Assembly (NCBI GenBank): GCA_024763595.1
Contig: JANTFK010000067.1
Span: 1-11,092, forward strand
Source: Bacteroidales bacterium
Lineage (GTDB): Bacteria > Bacteroidota > Bacteroidia > Bacteroidales > GCA-2748055
Length of the DNA stretch: 11,092 nt
Direction: 5' to 3'
Of this stretch, positions 1 to 6,580 are shown piece after piece. Each line of letters opens with the position of its first letter. Positions within the stretch are counted from its first letter, which is position 1. The notes beneath the pieces were generated by a model, which worked only from the letters and a program-made list of their open reading frames with translations, was not told the origin of the DNA and ran no database searches. A program made the position numbers and the translations under genes.

Positions 1-124
1 GGTTTACTGGGAAAACACACAACAGGGATTGAAGGTGAGTGCCGTACGCGGACAGCGACTCTATAACAACACCCGGTGGCCAAATCCGGTGGTTATTAAA
101 ATAGAAAATCGGGCAAACCGATAG
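1..124 (+). CDS. C-terminal fragment of an unidentified protein (possibly a glycoside hydrolase)
   Basis: An open frame enters from the left edge (first full codon at base 2) and ends at TAG 122-124, giving 40 residues. The piece contains the segment GLKVSAVRGQRLYNN followed by RWPNPVVIKIENR. A short beta-rich tail with 'GL.V...R.QRLY' and 'WPNPVV.K' resembles, from memory, the C-terminal beta-sandwich of some Bacteroidota GH29-type alpha-L-fucosidases. This assignment is a weak inference because no catalytic region is inside the window. It converges on rsmI with a 47-base gap. That the frame is a real gene end is supported by lack of competing coding sequence here and by normal-looking composition. 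Confidence 0.45.
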   Translation, partial: VYWENTQQGLKVSAVRGQRLYNNTRWPNPVVIKIENRANR

Positions 125-130
125 TCATTA

Positions 131-165
131 GCGGATAGAACCGCCACAACCGGTTCCGGGTCCGC
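131..165. terminator. Weak inverted repeats between convergent genes, possible terminator
   Basis: The 47-base gap between two convergent genes holds a GCGG/CCGC stem (131-134 with 141-144, six-base loop). A longer alternative pairs GCGGA 131-135 with TCCGC 161-165 around AACC/GGTT. There is no adjacent T-run on either strand beyond a TTTT near 170-173, so a classical intrinsic terminator is not clear. Confidence 0.25.
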
Positions 166-171
166 CATGTT

Positions 172-855
172 TTAGTTTTCAGTTCTTCTTCCACCTTCCA
201 CAACCAGCACGATCTCTCCCTTTACAGTGCCCTTACCGAAATATTGGATAAGCTCCGCGAGTTTTCCTCTGACAGTCTCTTCGTGGATCTTGGTCAGTTC
301 CCGGGAGATCGATCCTTTTCGCTCTCCGCCAAAATGATCGCTAAGCTGGACCAGTGTTTTCAGAAGCCTGAACGGAGATTCGTAGAACACCATGGTCCGG
401 GTTTCGGTGGAAAGCTCCTTAAGGCGCTTCATGCGTCCTTTCTTCTGAGGCAGAAATCCTTCGAAAACAAATCTGTCACAGGGGATTCCTGAGTTGACCA
501 GTGCCGGTATAAATGCCGTGGGACCAGGAAGCGATTCTACTTTTACTCCCTGTCCGATACATGCCCTGACCAGCAGGAATCCGGGATCTGAGATCCCGGG
601 TGTGCCGGCATCGGTGACAAGTGCCATGGAAGTGCCTCCCCGTATCCGCTCAACCAGGGCTTCAACGGTACGGTGTTCGTTGAATTTATGGTGAGAGTGA
701 ATGGGTTTATTGATTTGAAGATGCTTGAGCAGGTTGCCCGATTTTCGGGTATCTTCTGCCAGTACCAGGTCAACCGATCCCAGGACTTTAATGGCCCGGA
801 GTGTAATATCCTCCAGGTTGCCAATGGGAGTTGGGACCAGGTAAAGGATTGACAT
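172..855 (-). CDS. rsmI: 16S rRNA (cytidine(1402)-2'-O)-methyltransferase RsmI
   Basis: RsmI uses S-adenosylmethionine to 2'-O-methylate C1402 of 16S rRNA in the ribosomal P site. It acts in the cytoplasm on the 30S subunit. The 227-residue product has the tetrapyrrole-methylase fold hallmarks: PTPIGNL (8-14) near the N-terminus, AEDTR (33-37), the glycine-rich DAGTPGISDPG (82-92), LPGPTA (109-114), FEGFLP (131-136), FYESPFR (157-163), RELTKIHEE (185-193) and KGEIVLVVEG (212-221). E. coli RsmI is about 286 residues. This protein stops soon after the catalytic domain, so it appears to lack the C-terminal extension. The ATG lies 1 base downstream of the stop of the preceding gene, so the two are almost certainly co-transcribed, with possible translational coupling. 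The identification is strong. Confidence 0.96.
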   Translation of the reverse strand: MSILYLVPTPIGNLEDITLRAIKVLGSVDLVLAEDTRKSGNLLKHLQINKPIHSHHKFNEHRTVEALVERIRGGTSMALVTDAGTPGISDPGFLLVRACIGQGVKVESLPGPTAFIPALVNSGIPCDRFVFEGFLPQKKGRMKRLKELSTETRTMVFYESPFRLLKTLVQLSDHFGGERKGSISRELTKIHEETVRGKLAELIQYFGKGTVKGEIVLVVEGGRRTEN

Positions 856-856
856 A

Positions 857-1597
857 CTATTGTTTGATATACCTGCGTTTAACCAATCCCGTCAGGATCC
901 CGACGCCTTCATGCTCCATATCTCCGGAGAATTTTTCATTCAGCAGGTCTATGGCATCCTGGTAATTGCCGGTACCATCCAGGCGCTTAACCAGGTCGGA
1001 AAAATCATCTGCATTACCGTCAAACAGTTCCCTGATAATCAAGAACCTGTCATTGATCCCGATATTCCTGCCAATATTCTCTATGGGTTGCCCCAGCAGT
1101 TTTGTATCGACGTCAGCAACACGTTTACCTGCCAGGTTCTCATTAATGCTGGCCTGGGTGGAAAATTTCTCTGCCAGGATCGCTGAATCCTTCGATTTTT
1201 TTTCAGATTTAATCTCAACCTCAGGCACCGTGGCAGGAGAACGCTCAGGCTCAGAAACAGCGGCAGGTGCAGATTCAGGTACAGCTTCCGGTTCAGGCTC
1301 TGTTACAGCTTGCGGTTCAGGCTTTGATGGTGCAGCTGGAGCAACGGGTTCAGTTACAGATTCTGGTGCCGGAGCCGGCGTTGATGCAGCCTGGGAAGGC
1401 AGGCGCTCCGGATTAATAAGTTCGCTGAGACGGTCCGCCTTGATCATCGTCAGGATCTCATAAACGTTTCGAAGTTTGGAGAGGGCGAGGTCCAGTTCAA
1501 TGGCCGGTCCATCCTTGGAATTTTGTAGGTTGGCCACCAGTTTTTCTATATCTTGTATATCTTTGGTCAGGATTTCAATGGTGTATTTTATTTCCAT
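857..1597 (-). CDS. Uncharacterised Bacteroidota protein: N-terminal helices, Pro/Glu/Ala-rich linker, C-terminal helical domain
   Basis: The 246-residue product has three parts. Residues 1-65 are predicted helical, with heptad-like hydrophobics and many charges. Residues about 66-127 form a low-complexity linker rich in Pro, Glu, Ala and Ser, including two 8-residue repeats (91-98 and 99-106). Residues about 135-246 are helical and carry the segments LGQPIENIGRNIGINDRF (168-185), ELFDGNADDF (190-199) and DAIDLLNEKF (214-223). There is no signal peptide or membrane segment, so it is probably cytoplasmic. The C-terminal 'INDRFL..RELF.G' block resembles a hypothetical family I recall from Bacteroidota genomes. 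I cannot give it a function. It is the first gene of a unit with rsmI (1-base gap) and has a good -7 promoter element upstream. The strong third-position coding pattern and tight junction argue it is real. Confidence 0.85.
   Translation of the reverse strand: MEIKYTIEILTKDIQDIEKLVANLQNSKDGPAIELDLALSKLRNVYEILTMIKADRLSELINPERLPSQAASTPAPAPESVTEPVAPAAPSKPEPQAVTEPEPEAVPESAPAAVSEPERSPATVPEVEIKSEKKSKDSAILAEKFSTQASINENLAGKRVADVDTKLLGQPIENIGRNIGINDRFLIIRELFDGNADDFSDLVKRLDGTGNYQDAIDLLNEKFSGDMEHEGVGILTGLVKRRYIKQ
1281..1328. repeat. 24-bp tandem repeat, two copies, inside the uncharacterised gene
   Basis: Bases 1281-1304 and 1305-1328 match at 21 of 24 positions, both starting ACAGCTT and sharing GGTTCAGGCT. 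On the - strand they encode adjacent 8-residue units, SKPEPQAV and TEPEPEAV. The unit length is a multiple of three, so copy number could change without breaking the frame. Confidence 0.8.
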
Positions 1598-1628
1598 GGT
1601 CGTGCTGCTTTTTTTAGAGGTGTGCTTA

Positions 1629-1636
1629 CAAAATTA
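1629..1636 (-). promoter_or_regulatory. Bacteroidota-type -7 element for the 1597-172 unit
   Basis: On the - strand the bases read TAATTTTG, a perfect match to TAnnTTTG, the -7 element read by the Bacteroidota primary sigma factor. It lies 31 bases before the ATG at 1597, implying a leader of about 25 bases. No clear TTG-type -33 element is present at the expected distance. Confidence 0.5.
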
Positions 1637-1640
1637 ACGA

Positions 1641-1648
1641 TAATCTTG
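1641..1648 (+). promoter_or_regulatory. Possible -7 element for the tdk operon
   Basis: TAATCTTG differs by one base from TAnnTTTG and ends 15 bases before the tdk ATG, implying a very short leader. No convincing -33 box is seen. It is back to back with the leftward -7 element, with four bases between them. Confidence 0.3.
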
Positions 1649-1663
1649 AGATAATGTTATAGT

Positions 1664-2251
1664 ATGTTTCTTGAGAACACGGTAGATAGAACCAGTGGGC
1701 AGGGTTGGATCGAGGTTATTACCGGGTCCATGTTTTCTGGGAAGACCGAAGAACTTATCCGGCGCCTGAAAAGAGCACGCTTTGCAAAGCAACAGGTGGA
1801 AATATTCAAACCCAGGATCGAGGTCCGCTATTCGGAGGAAGATATAGTCTCCCATGACGATAATGCCATCCGAAGCACACCGGTCGATTCATCAGCTAAC
1901 ATTCTGTTGCTGGCCAGTGAAGTGGAAGTAGTGGGGATCGATGAGGCCCAATTCTTTGATAACGGACTGGTGGATGTGTGTAACAAGTTGGCCAATAACG
2001 GGGTCAGGGTAGTCGTAGCCGGACTGGATATGGACTTCAGGGGGGGGGCTTTCGGACCCATGCCCGGGTTGCTCTCCGTTGCCGAATATGTAACCAAGGT
2101 GCATGCCATTTGTGTCCGGTGCGGTAACCTGGCACAATACACACACCGGCTTTCGGAAGATGATAAACTGATCGTGCTGGGTGAAACCGATATTTACGAG
2201 CCCCTTTGTAGAACATGCTATACCCGGGCAAACAAAGGGAGGTTATCATGA
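1664..2251 (+). CDS. tdk: Thymidine kinase (type II, TK1-like)
   Basis: This enzyme phosphorylates thymidine (and deoxyuridine) to the monophosphate with ATP in cytoplasmic pyrimidine salvage. The 195-residue product has Walker A GSMFSGKT (21-28), the Walker B-like VVGIDEAQFF (89-98) with the likely catalytic base E94, the AGLDMDF strand (119-125), GPMP (131-134), and two zinc-binding pairs, C150/C153 and C182/C185, for the structural zinc and lasso region. Its length is normal for bacterial TK1-type enzymes. The ATG at 1664 gives an N-terminal extension before the P-loop like that of other Bacteroidota homologues. No clear Shine-Dalgarno precedes it, as is common in this phylum. The loop after DMDF reads RGGAFG and is encoded across a run of nine G. 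The stop overlaps the murF start (ATGA). Confidence 0.96.
   Translation: MFLENTVDRTSGQGWIEVITGSMFSGKTEELIRRLKRARFAKQQVEIFKPRIEVRYSEEDIVSHDDNAIRSTPVDSSANILLLASEVEVVGIDEAQFFDNGLVDVCNKLANNGVRVVVAGLDMDFRGGAFGPMPGLLSVAEYVTKVHAICVRCGNLAQYTHRLSEDDKLIVLGETDIYEPLCRTCYTRANKGRLS
2040..2048 (+). repeat. Nine-G homopolymer tract inside tdk
   Basis: AGG GGG GGG GCT encodes Arg-Gly-Gly-Ala, residues 126-129 of thymidine kinase. The run is nine consecutive G. Gain or loss of one base would shift the frame about two-thirds of the way through the gene, before the second zinc-binding pair. Confidence 0.9.
2236..2242 (+). promoter_or_regulatory. Shine-Dalgarno that decides the murF-alr start
   Basis: AGGGAGG lies five bases before the ATG at 2248. 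This favours 2248 over the in-frame ATG at 2215, which would overlap tdk by 37 bases and add 11 residues without family support. Confidence 0.75.
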
Positions 2252-4704
2252 ATACTGTTTGGACGCTGAATGAGATCGCCATCCGCCTGAAGGGTGCCGT
2301 TCACGGGAAGGGAGACTTTCCTGTCCGGACGCTGGCTACCGACAGCCGGACCCTTGCTCCTTCAGCTTCTACGCTTTTTGTTGCCCTGCTGGGGGAGAGG
2401 CATGACGGTCATGATTATATTGAAGAGCTGTATGAGCATGGAATCCGGAACTTTCTGGTTTCGCGTCTGCCGGAAAACGCTCCTTTGCATGATTCCGGTT
2501 TTTGTCTGGTTGAGGATACACTGGCGGCTTTGCAGGCACTGGCTTCGGCCAGAAGGAGCCACTTTGAAGGAGAAGTGGTTGCCATTACAGGCAGTAATGG
2601 TAAAACCATTGTGAAGGAGTGGTTGTATCAGTGCCTGGGCGATTCATTCAGTGTGCACCGCAGTCCCAAAAGTTACAACAGCCAGGTGGGTGTCCCCCTC
2701 TCTGTCTGGATGACCGGTCCACATCATGAACTAGCACTTATCGAGGCAGGGATATCCCGCCCCGGCGAAATGCAGAAACTCCGGGAGATCATCCGGCCGC
2801 AGACAGGGATCTTCACCAACCTGGGCAGTGCGCACCAGGAGAACTTTTCCACGCTTGAGGAGAAGCTCACCGAAAAACTCAGTTTGTTTAAGGGGTGTAA
2901 AAAGGTGATATGCCGCTCTGATACCAGGGTGAACGGCAAACCATTGCTTCACTTTATGAAAGATCTCAAGGCTGACATTGTGAGCTGGAGCCTGGAAGGA
3001 GAGTCTGATTACAGTTATACCCTTGAGCAGAAGAGTCCTCTGGGGACCGGTATGGAATTGTCCCTGGATGGGGAACGGATTGGATTTCACCTGCCTTTTG
3101 GCGATGATGCATCCATTGAGAATGCCTTACATGTCCTTACATTTTCTATAGATGCCGGTTTCCCTGTTGACCGGGCAGTTGCGCGTATTGCCAGGCTGGA
3201 GCGGGTATCCATGCGCCTGGAAATGTTACAGGGATTGCAGGGGAGTGTAGTGATCAATGACACCTATAATGCCGATACAGGCGGATTGGCAGCTGCCCTG
3301 GATCTGATGGATCAGCAGGAGAAGAGAAAGGGGAAAATTGTGATTCTTTCCGATCTTTTGCAGAGTGGTATGGAGGAGTTTGCCCTCTATTCAGAGATTG
3401 CCGGGATGATACGGCAAAAAGGTGTGGAGCAATTCATGGGCATTGGACCGGCACTCATGCAGTATCGTGGGCTGTTTCCCCGGAATTCGCTCTTTTACAG
3501 GGATACAGATGAGTTCCTTCAGCGGATGGACAGGACCCGGTTCGGAGGGAAAGCAGTTCTGATCAAGGGATCCAGGAAATATGGTTTTGAAAGGATTACT
3601 GCCGAATTGCAGCTAAAAACACACCGGACCAGGCTGGAGATCGATCTCAATGCCATGGTGCATAACCTGAATTATTTCAGGTCGCTGCTCCATGAAGGGG
3701 TAAAGACCATGGTAATGGTCAAGGCCCTCTCTTACGGGACAGGAAATGTGGAGGTTGCCAGCCTGCTTCAGTTTCATAAAGTAGATTACCTGGCGGTGGC
3801 CTTTATCGATGAGGGAATTGAGCTTCGGGAGTCCGGCATACATGTGCCCATCCTGGTACTGAATCCGGATCCTTCCGGGTTCGGGCCCATGCTCGATTAC
3901 CAGCTTGAACCGGAAATATACAGCCTCACCCTCCTGGAATCGCTGTATAACAAGGTACGTTACCGGGGCTTAAAACAGTATCCGGTACACCTGAAACTGG
4001 ACACCGGGATGCACCGGCTGGGTATCATGGAACCTGGGCTTGCACGGGTGCTTCTTTTGCTGAAACTGGATGAGTTCCGGCTCGTTTCAGTTTTTAGTCA
4101 CCTGGCAGCTAGCGGGGAACCGGCACATGATGATTATACCCGGCGACAGATCTCAGACTTCGAAAGGATATCCGCTACCATCATGGAAGAACTGGCAGAA
4201 CCTGTCGACAGACATATATTAAACTCTGCCGGTATTGAAAGGTTCCCCGATGCACAATTTGATATGGTCCGTTTGGGTATCGGGCTGCATGGGATCAGCC
4301 ATTCGGGGACCCTGCAACCCGTGAGTGCTTTTAAAACCAGTATCTCGCAGATCAGGCCGGTACCCAGGGGCGAAACCATTGGTTATTCCAGGCGGGGTGT
4401 AGTGGAGCGTGCCAGCCGGATAGCAACCATTCCTGTGGGGTATGCCGATGGTTTGAACCGTCAACTTGGAAACGGGGTGGCCTCGGTTTGGATCAATGGG
4501 CAGGAGGCACCTACCATCGGGGACATCTGCATGGATATGACCATGATCGATGTAACCGGCATTGAGGTTTCCGAAGGAAATGAAGTAGAGATATTCGGGA
4601 AGCACCAGCCGGTCATGAAACTGGCAACCCTGGCCGGAACCATTCCTTATGAGATCCTAACCTCCATTCCGGAGCGGGTGAAAAGAGTATATTTGCAGGA
4701 GTAG
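2248..4704 (+). CDS. murF-alr: Bifunctional UDP-N-acetylmuramoyl-tripeptide--D-Ala-D-Ala ligase / alanine racemase (MurF-Alr fusion)
   Basis: The 818-residue protein carries two peptidoglycan precursor enzymes. Residues about 1-455 are MurF, which joins D-Ala-D-Ala to UDP-MurNAc-tripeptide using ATP. It shows the P-loop TGSNGKT (114-120), KSYNSQVGVP (141-150), IEAGISRPGEM (165-175), the central-domain segment FTNLGSAHQENF (189-200), NDTYNAD (337-343) and LIKGSRKYGFERI (438-450). Residues about 460-818 are alanine racemase, a PLP enzyme of fold type III. It has the PLP lysine K492 in MVKALSYGTG, TGMHRLG (586-592), R675 in VRLGIGLHG, the likely catalytic tyrosine Y713 in ETIGYSRRG, GYADG (731-735) and CMDM (761-764). 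Key residues of both halves look intact. The fusion is established in Bacteroidota and couples D-alanine production to its use. The start overlaps the tdk stop (ATGA), and the next gene follows after two bases. An alternative upstream ATG at 2215 is less likely. Confidence 0.96.
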   Translation: MNTVWTLNEIAIRLKGAVHGKGDFPVRTLATDSRTLAPSASTLFVALLGERHDGHDYIEELYEHGIRNFLVSRLPENAPLHDSGFCLVEDTLAALQALASARRSHFEGEVVAITGSNGKTIVKEWLYQCLGDSFSVHRSPKSYNSQVGVPLSVWMTGPHHELALIEAGISRPGEMQKLREIIRPQTGIFTNLGSAHQENFSTLEEKLTEKLSLFKGCKKVICRSDTRVNGKPLLHFMKDLKADIVSWSLEGESDYSYTLEQKSPLGTGMELSLDGERIGFHLPFGDDASIENALHVLTFSIDAGFPVDRAVARIARLERVSMRLEMLQGLQGSVVINDTYNADTGGLAAALDLMDQQEKRKGKIVILSDLLQSGMEEFALYSEIAGMIRQKGVEQFMGIGPALMQYRGLFPRNSLFYRDTDEFLQRMDRTRFGGKAVLIKGSRKYGFERITAELQLKTHRTRLEIDLNAMVHNLNYFRSLLHEGVKTMVMVKALSYGTGNVEVASLLQFHKVDYLAVAFIDEGIELRESGIHVPILVLNPDPSGFGPMLDYQLEPEIYSLTLLESLYNKVRYRGLKQYPVHLKLDTGMHRLGIMEPGLARVLLLLKLDEFRLVSVFSHLAASGEPAHDDYTRRQISDFERISATIMEELAEPVDRHILNSAGIERFPDAQFDMVRLGIGLHGISHSGTLQPVSAFKTSISQIRPVPRGETIGYSRRGVVERASRIATIPVGYADGLNRQLGNGVASVWINGQEAPTIGDICMDMTMIDVTGIEVSEGNEVEIFGKHQPVMKLATLAGTIPYEILTSIPERVKRVYLQE
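4697..4701 (+). promoter_or_regulatory. Ribosome binding site for the GT2-GT4 gene
   Basis: AGGAG lies within the last codons of murF-alr, five bases before the ATG at 4707. It supports that start and translational coupling to murF-alr. Confidence 0.65.
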
Positions 4705-4706
4705 TT

Positions 4707-6569
4707 ATGAAAGTAAAGATCTCAGCAGTCATTATCACCTTTAATGAGGAGCGGAATATTGCACGCTGCCTGGACTCCCTGGTCGGTGTGGCAGATGAGA
4801 TTGTGGTGGTTGACAGCTATTCCACCGACAGGACGGAGGAGATATGCCGTTCTTACAATACGGTTTTTATCAAGCACAGGTTCCTGGGTCATATACAGCA
4901 AAAGAACTGGGCCATTTTGCAGACCAGCTCACCATACATCCTGTCGCTGGATGCCGATGAGGTGTTGTCGGATGAATTAAGGGCATCCATCCGGAAGGTC
5001 AGGGAGAACTGGACCCATGATGGATACTATTTTAACCGGCTGACCAGCTACTGTGGCAAGTGGATCAGGCATACAAGCTGGTATCCTTCGCGGAAACTCA
5101 GGCTATGGGATTCCAGAAAAGGCAGCTGGGGAGGTTTAAATCCCCATGACCGATATTATATGGAGAAGGGAGCGACCCGGCAATACCTGAGGGGGGATAT
5201 CCTGCACTACTCATATTACTCGGTGGGAGAACACCTGGTCCAGATGAATACCTTCTCCACGATCCTGGCCCAGTCCTATTTTGAACAGAGAAGAAAGGTA
5301 TATTTCTTCAGCATAGTCCTGCATCCGCTCTGGCGCTTTATCAAAGACTTCCTGCTGAATGCGGGTTTCCTGGATGGCTATTACGGGTTTATTGTGAGTG
5401 TGAACTCGGCCCATGAAGTTTTCCTTAAATATGTAAAGCTCAGGAATCTCTATAAAAAAGAGAAACAGCGACAAAAGACAACGATCTGTTTTTTCAATAC
5501 ACAGCGGTCATGGGGTGGAGGGGAGAAATGGCACAATGATGTGGCCATGCATATGATGAAAAAGAACTACAGGGCACTGTATGTGTCATCGTCCGGCAGT
5601 CCCCTTTCCGGAAAGTTGTCTCAACTGGGGATCCCCGGCTATGGAATACATGTTGCCAACCTGAGTTTTCTGAATCCTTTGAAGGTGCTGAAGGTTAGCC
5701 GGATATTCAGGAAAGAGAAAGTGGGGGTACTGGTCACCAACCTTTCGGGAGATATGAAAACGGCAAGTATCGCAGGGAAACTGGCAGGTGTACCCAGGAT
5801 CATCTACCGCAGGGGAAGTGCGATACCGGTAAGGAATTCATTGATTAACAAGCATCTTTACAGGCGGGTGATTACCGGAATTGTGGCCAACTCCCGGGAG
5901 ACCAAGCGTACCATTCTGGCCAACAATCCATTACTGGTTCCTGATCACAAAATCAGGGTGATTTATAACGGGGTCCGTCTCTCCAGCTATCATTCAAAGG
6001 TTGAACCCCTTTTGAGGGCCCGTGACGGAGAGATCCTACTTGGAAGTGCAGGCCGTTTATCCGAGGAGAAAGGGCACCTTTACCTGCTTGAGATGATGCA
6101 ATATTTAAATGACAACGGGATTCGTTACAGACTGCTGATTGCCGGAGAGGGGCGCCTGTTGCATGCACTGCAAAAAAAGGCAGTGAAACTGGGAGTGGAT
6201 AAGCGTGTGGAGTTTCTGGGTTTTGTGGAGAATATGCCCTCCTTCTTCCGGTCACTGGATATCTTTCTGCTCTCCTCCCATTATGAAGGCTTTGGTTATG
6301 TAATTGCTGAGGCCATGGCCAGCTACCTGCCTGTTGTAGCTTTTGATATCAGATCATCTTCGGAGATTATTGTCGATGGAGAAACCGGCTTTATCACCAG
6401 GCAAAACAATGCGCAGGAGCTGGCTGAGAAGGTGCAGGAACTGGCGGCCAGTAAGCGTTTGCGAACCAGCATGGGTAAAAAGGGTAGAAAACGTGTCGAG
6501 GAGTTGTTCTCCTTTGAGAAAACACAGGAAGAGATCCAGGATATGATAACCGGCGCCAATGGCGCCTAA
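4707..6569 (+). CDS. Two-domain glycosyltransferase: N-terminal GT2 (WaaE/KdtX-like) fused to C-terminal GT4
   Basis: The 620-residue product carries two sugar transferases. Residues about 4-250 are a GT2 (GT-A fold) domain: ISAVIITFNEERNIARCLDS (5-24), EIVVVDSYSTDRT (31-43), the DxD-like metal site LDADE (81-85), and a basic C-terminal part with hydrophobic or amphipathic stretches (199-235) that could lie on the inner membrane. This arrangement matches the WaaE/KdtX group of lipopolysaccharide-core transferases. After a charged linker (about 246-257), residues 258-615 form a GT4 (GT-B fold) protein: glycine-rich SWGGGEKW (268-275), NSRETK (395-400), GSAGRLSEEKG (446-456), LIAGEG (477-482), LGFV (504-507), and the HYEGFG...EAMA donor-site motif with E527 and E535. 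Donor and acceptor sugars cannot be read from sequence. The position opposite an LpxL-type acyltransferase suggests a role in LPS core or another envelope glycan. The frame is continuous, with no sign of frameshift at the junction. Confidence 0.9.
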   Translation: MKVKISAVIITFNEERNIARCLDSLVGVADEIVVVDSYSTDRTEEICRSYNTVFIKHRFLGHIQQKNWAILQTSSPYILSLDADEVLSDELRASIRKVRENWTHDGYYFNRLTSYCGKWIRHTSWYPSRKLRLWDSRKGSWGGLNPHDRYYMEKGATRQYLRGDILHYSYYSVGEHLVQMNTFSTILAQSYFEQRRKVYFFSIVLHPLWRFIKDFLLNAGFLDGYYGFIVSVNSAHEVFLKYVKLRNLYKKEKQRQKTTICFFNTQRSWGGGEKWHNDVAMHMMKKNYRALYVSSSGSPLSGKLSQLGIPGYGIHVANLSFLNPLKVLKVSRIFRKEKVGVLVTNLSGDMKTASIAGKLAGVPRIIYRRGSAIPVRNSLINKHLYRRVITGIVANSRETKRTILANNPLLVPDHKIRVIYNGVRLSSYHSKVEPLLRARDGEILLGSAGRLSEEKGHLYLLEMMQYLNDNGIRYRLLIAGEGRLLHALQKKAVKLGVDKRVEFLGFVENMPSFFRSLDIFLLSSHYEGFGYVIAEAMASYLPVVAFDIRSSSEIIVDGETGFITRQNNAQELAEKVQELAASKRLRTSMGKKGRKRVEELFSFEKTQEEIQDMITGANGA

Positions 6570-6580
6570 CCGGTTATTTT
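6546..6580. terminator. Bidirectional terminator-like hairpin at the convergent gene ends
   Basis: The inner stem GGCGCC (6552-6557) pairs with GGCGCC (6561-6566) around an AAT loop. An outer stem pairs ATAACC (6546-6551) with GGTTAT (6572-6577), leaving TAACC bulged, and TTTT follows at 6577-6580 on the + strand. Bases 6567-6576, TAACCGGTTA, are a perfect palindrome that contains the TAA stops of both convergent genes. Confidence 0.55.

Noticed and set aside
148..155. AACCGGTT palindrome in the convergent gap
   Set aside because: An 8-base palindrome is common by chance. It is covered by the weak terminator entry and has no independent support as a binding site.
1197..1204. Eight-A run on the - strand (A AAA AAA slippery-type heptamer) in the uncharacterised gene
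   Set aside because: It encodes a normal Glu-Lys-Lys-Ser segment, has no evident downstream stimulatory structure, and the -1 frame gives no recognisable extension.
860..1463. Two long + strand frames opposite the uncharacterised gene, one rich in Ser/Gly/Ala
   Set aside because: They are antisense shadows. The low-complexity composition mirrors the Pro/Glu/Ala-rich linker on the - strand, and no promoter or ribosome site supports them.
2215..2247. Upstream in-frame ATG that would lengthen MurF-Alr by 11 residues
   Set aside because: The ATG at 2248 has AGGGAGG five bases upstream and a coupled ATGA overlap with tdk. The extra residues do not look like a MurF N-terminus.
2724..3090. Antisense frames of 71 and 119 codons within murF-alr
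   Set aside because: They overlap well-conserved MurF coding sequence, resemble no family I know, and have no initiation signals.
4219..4605. 128-codon antisense frame in the racemase domain
   Set aside because: It is a shadow of conserved alanine racemase sequence. The apparent openness follows from codon use on the coding strand.
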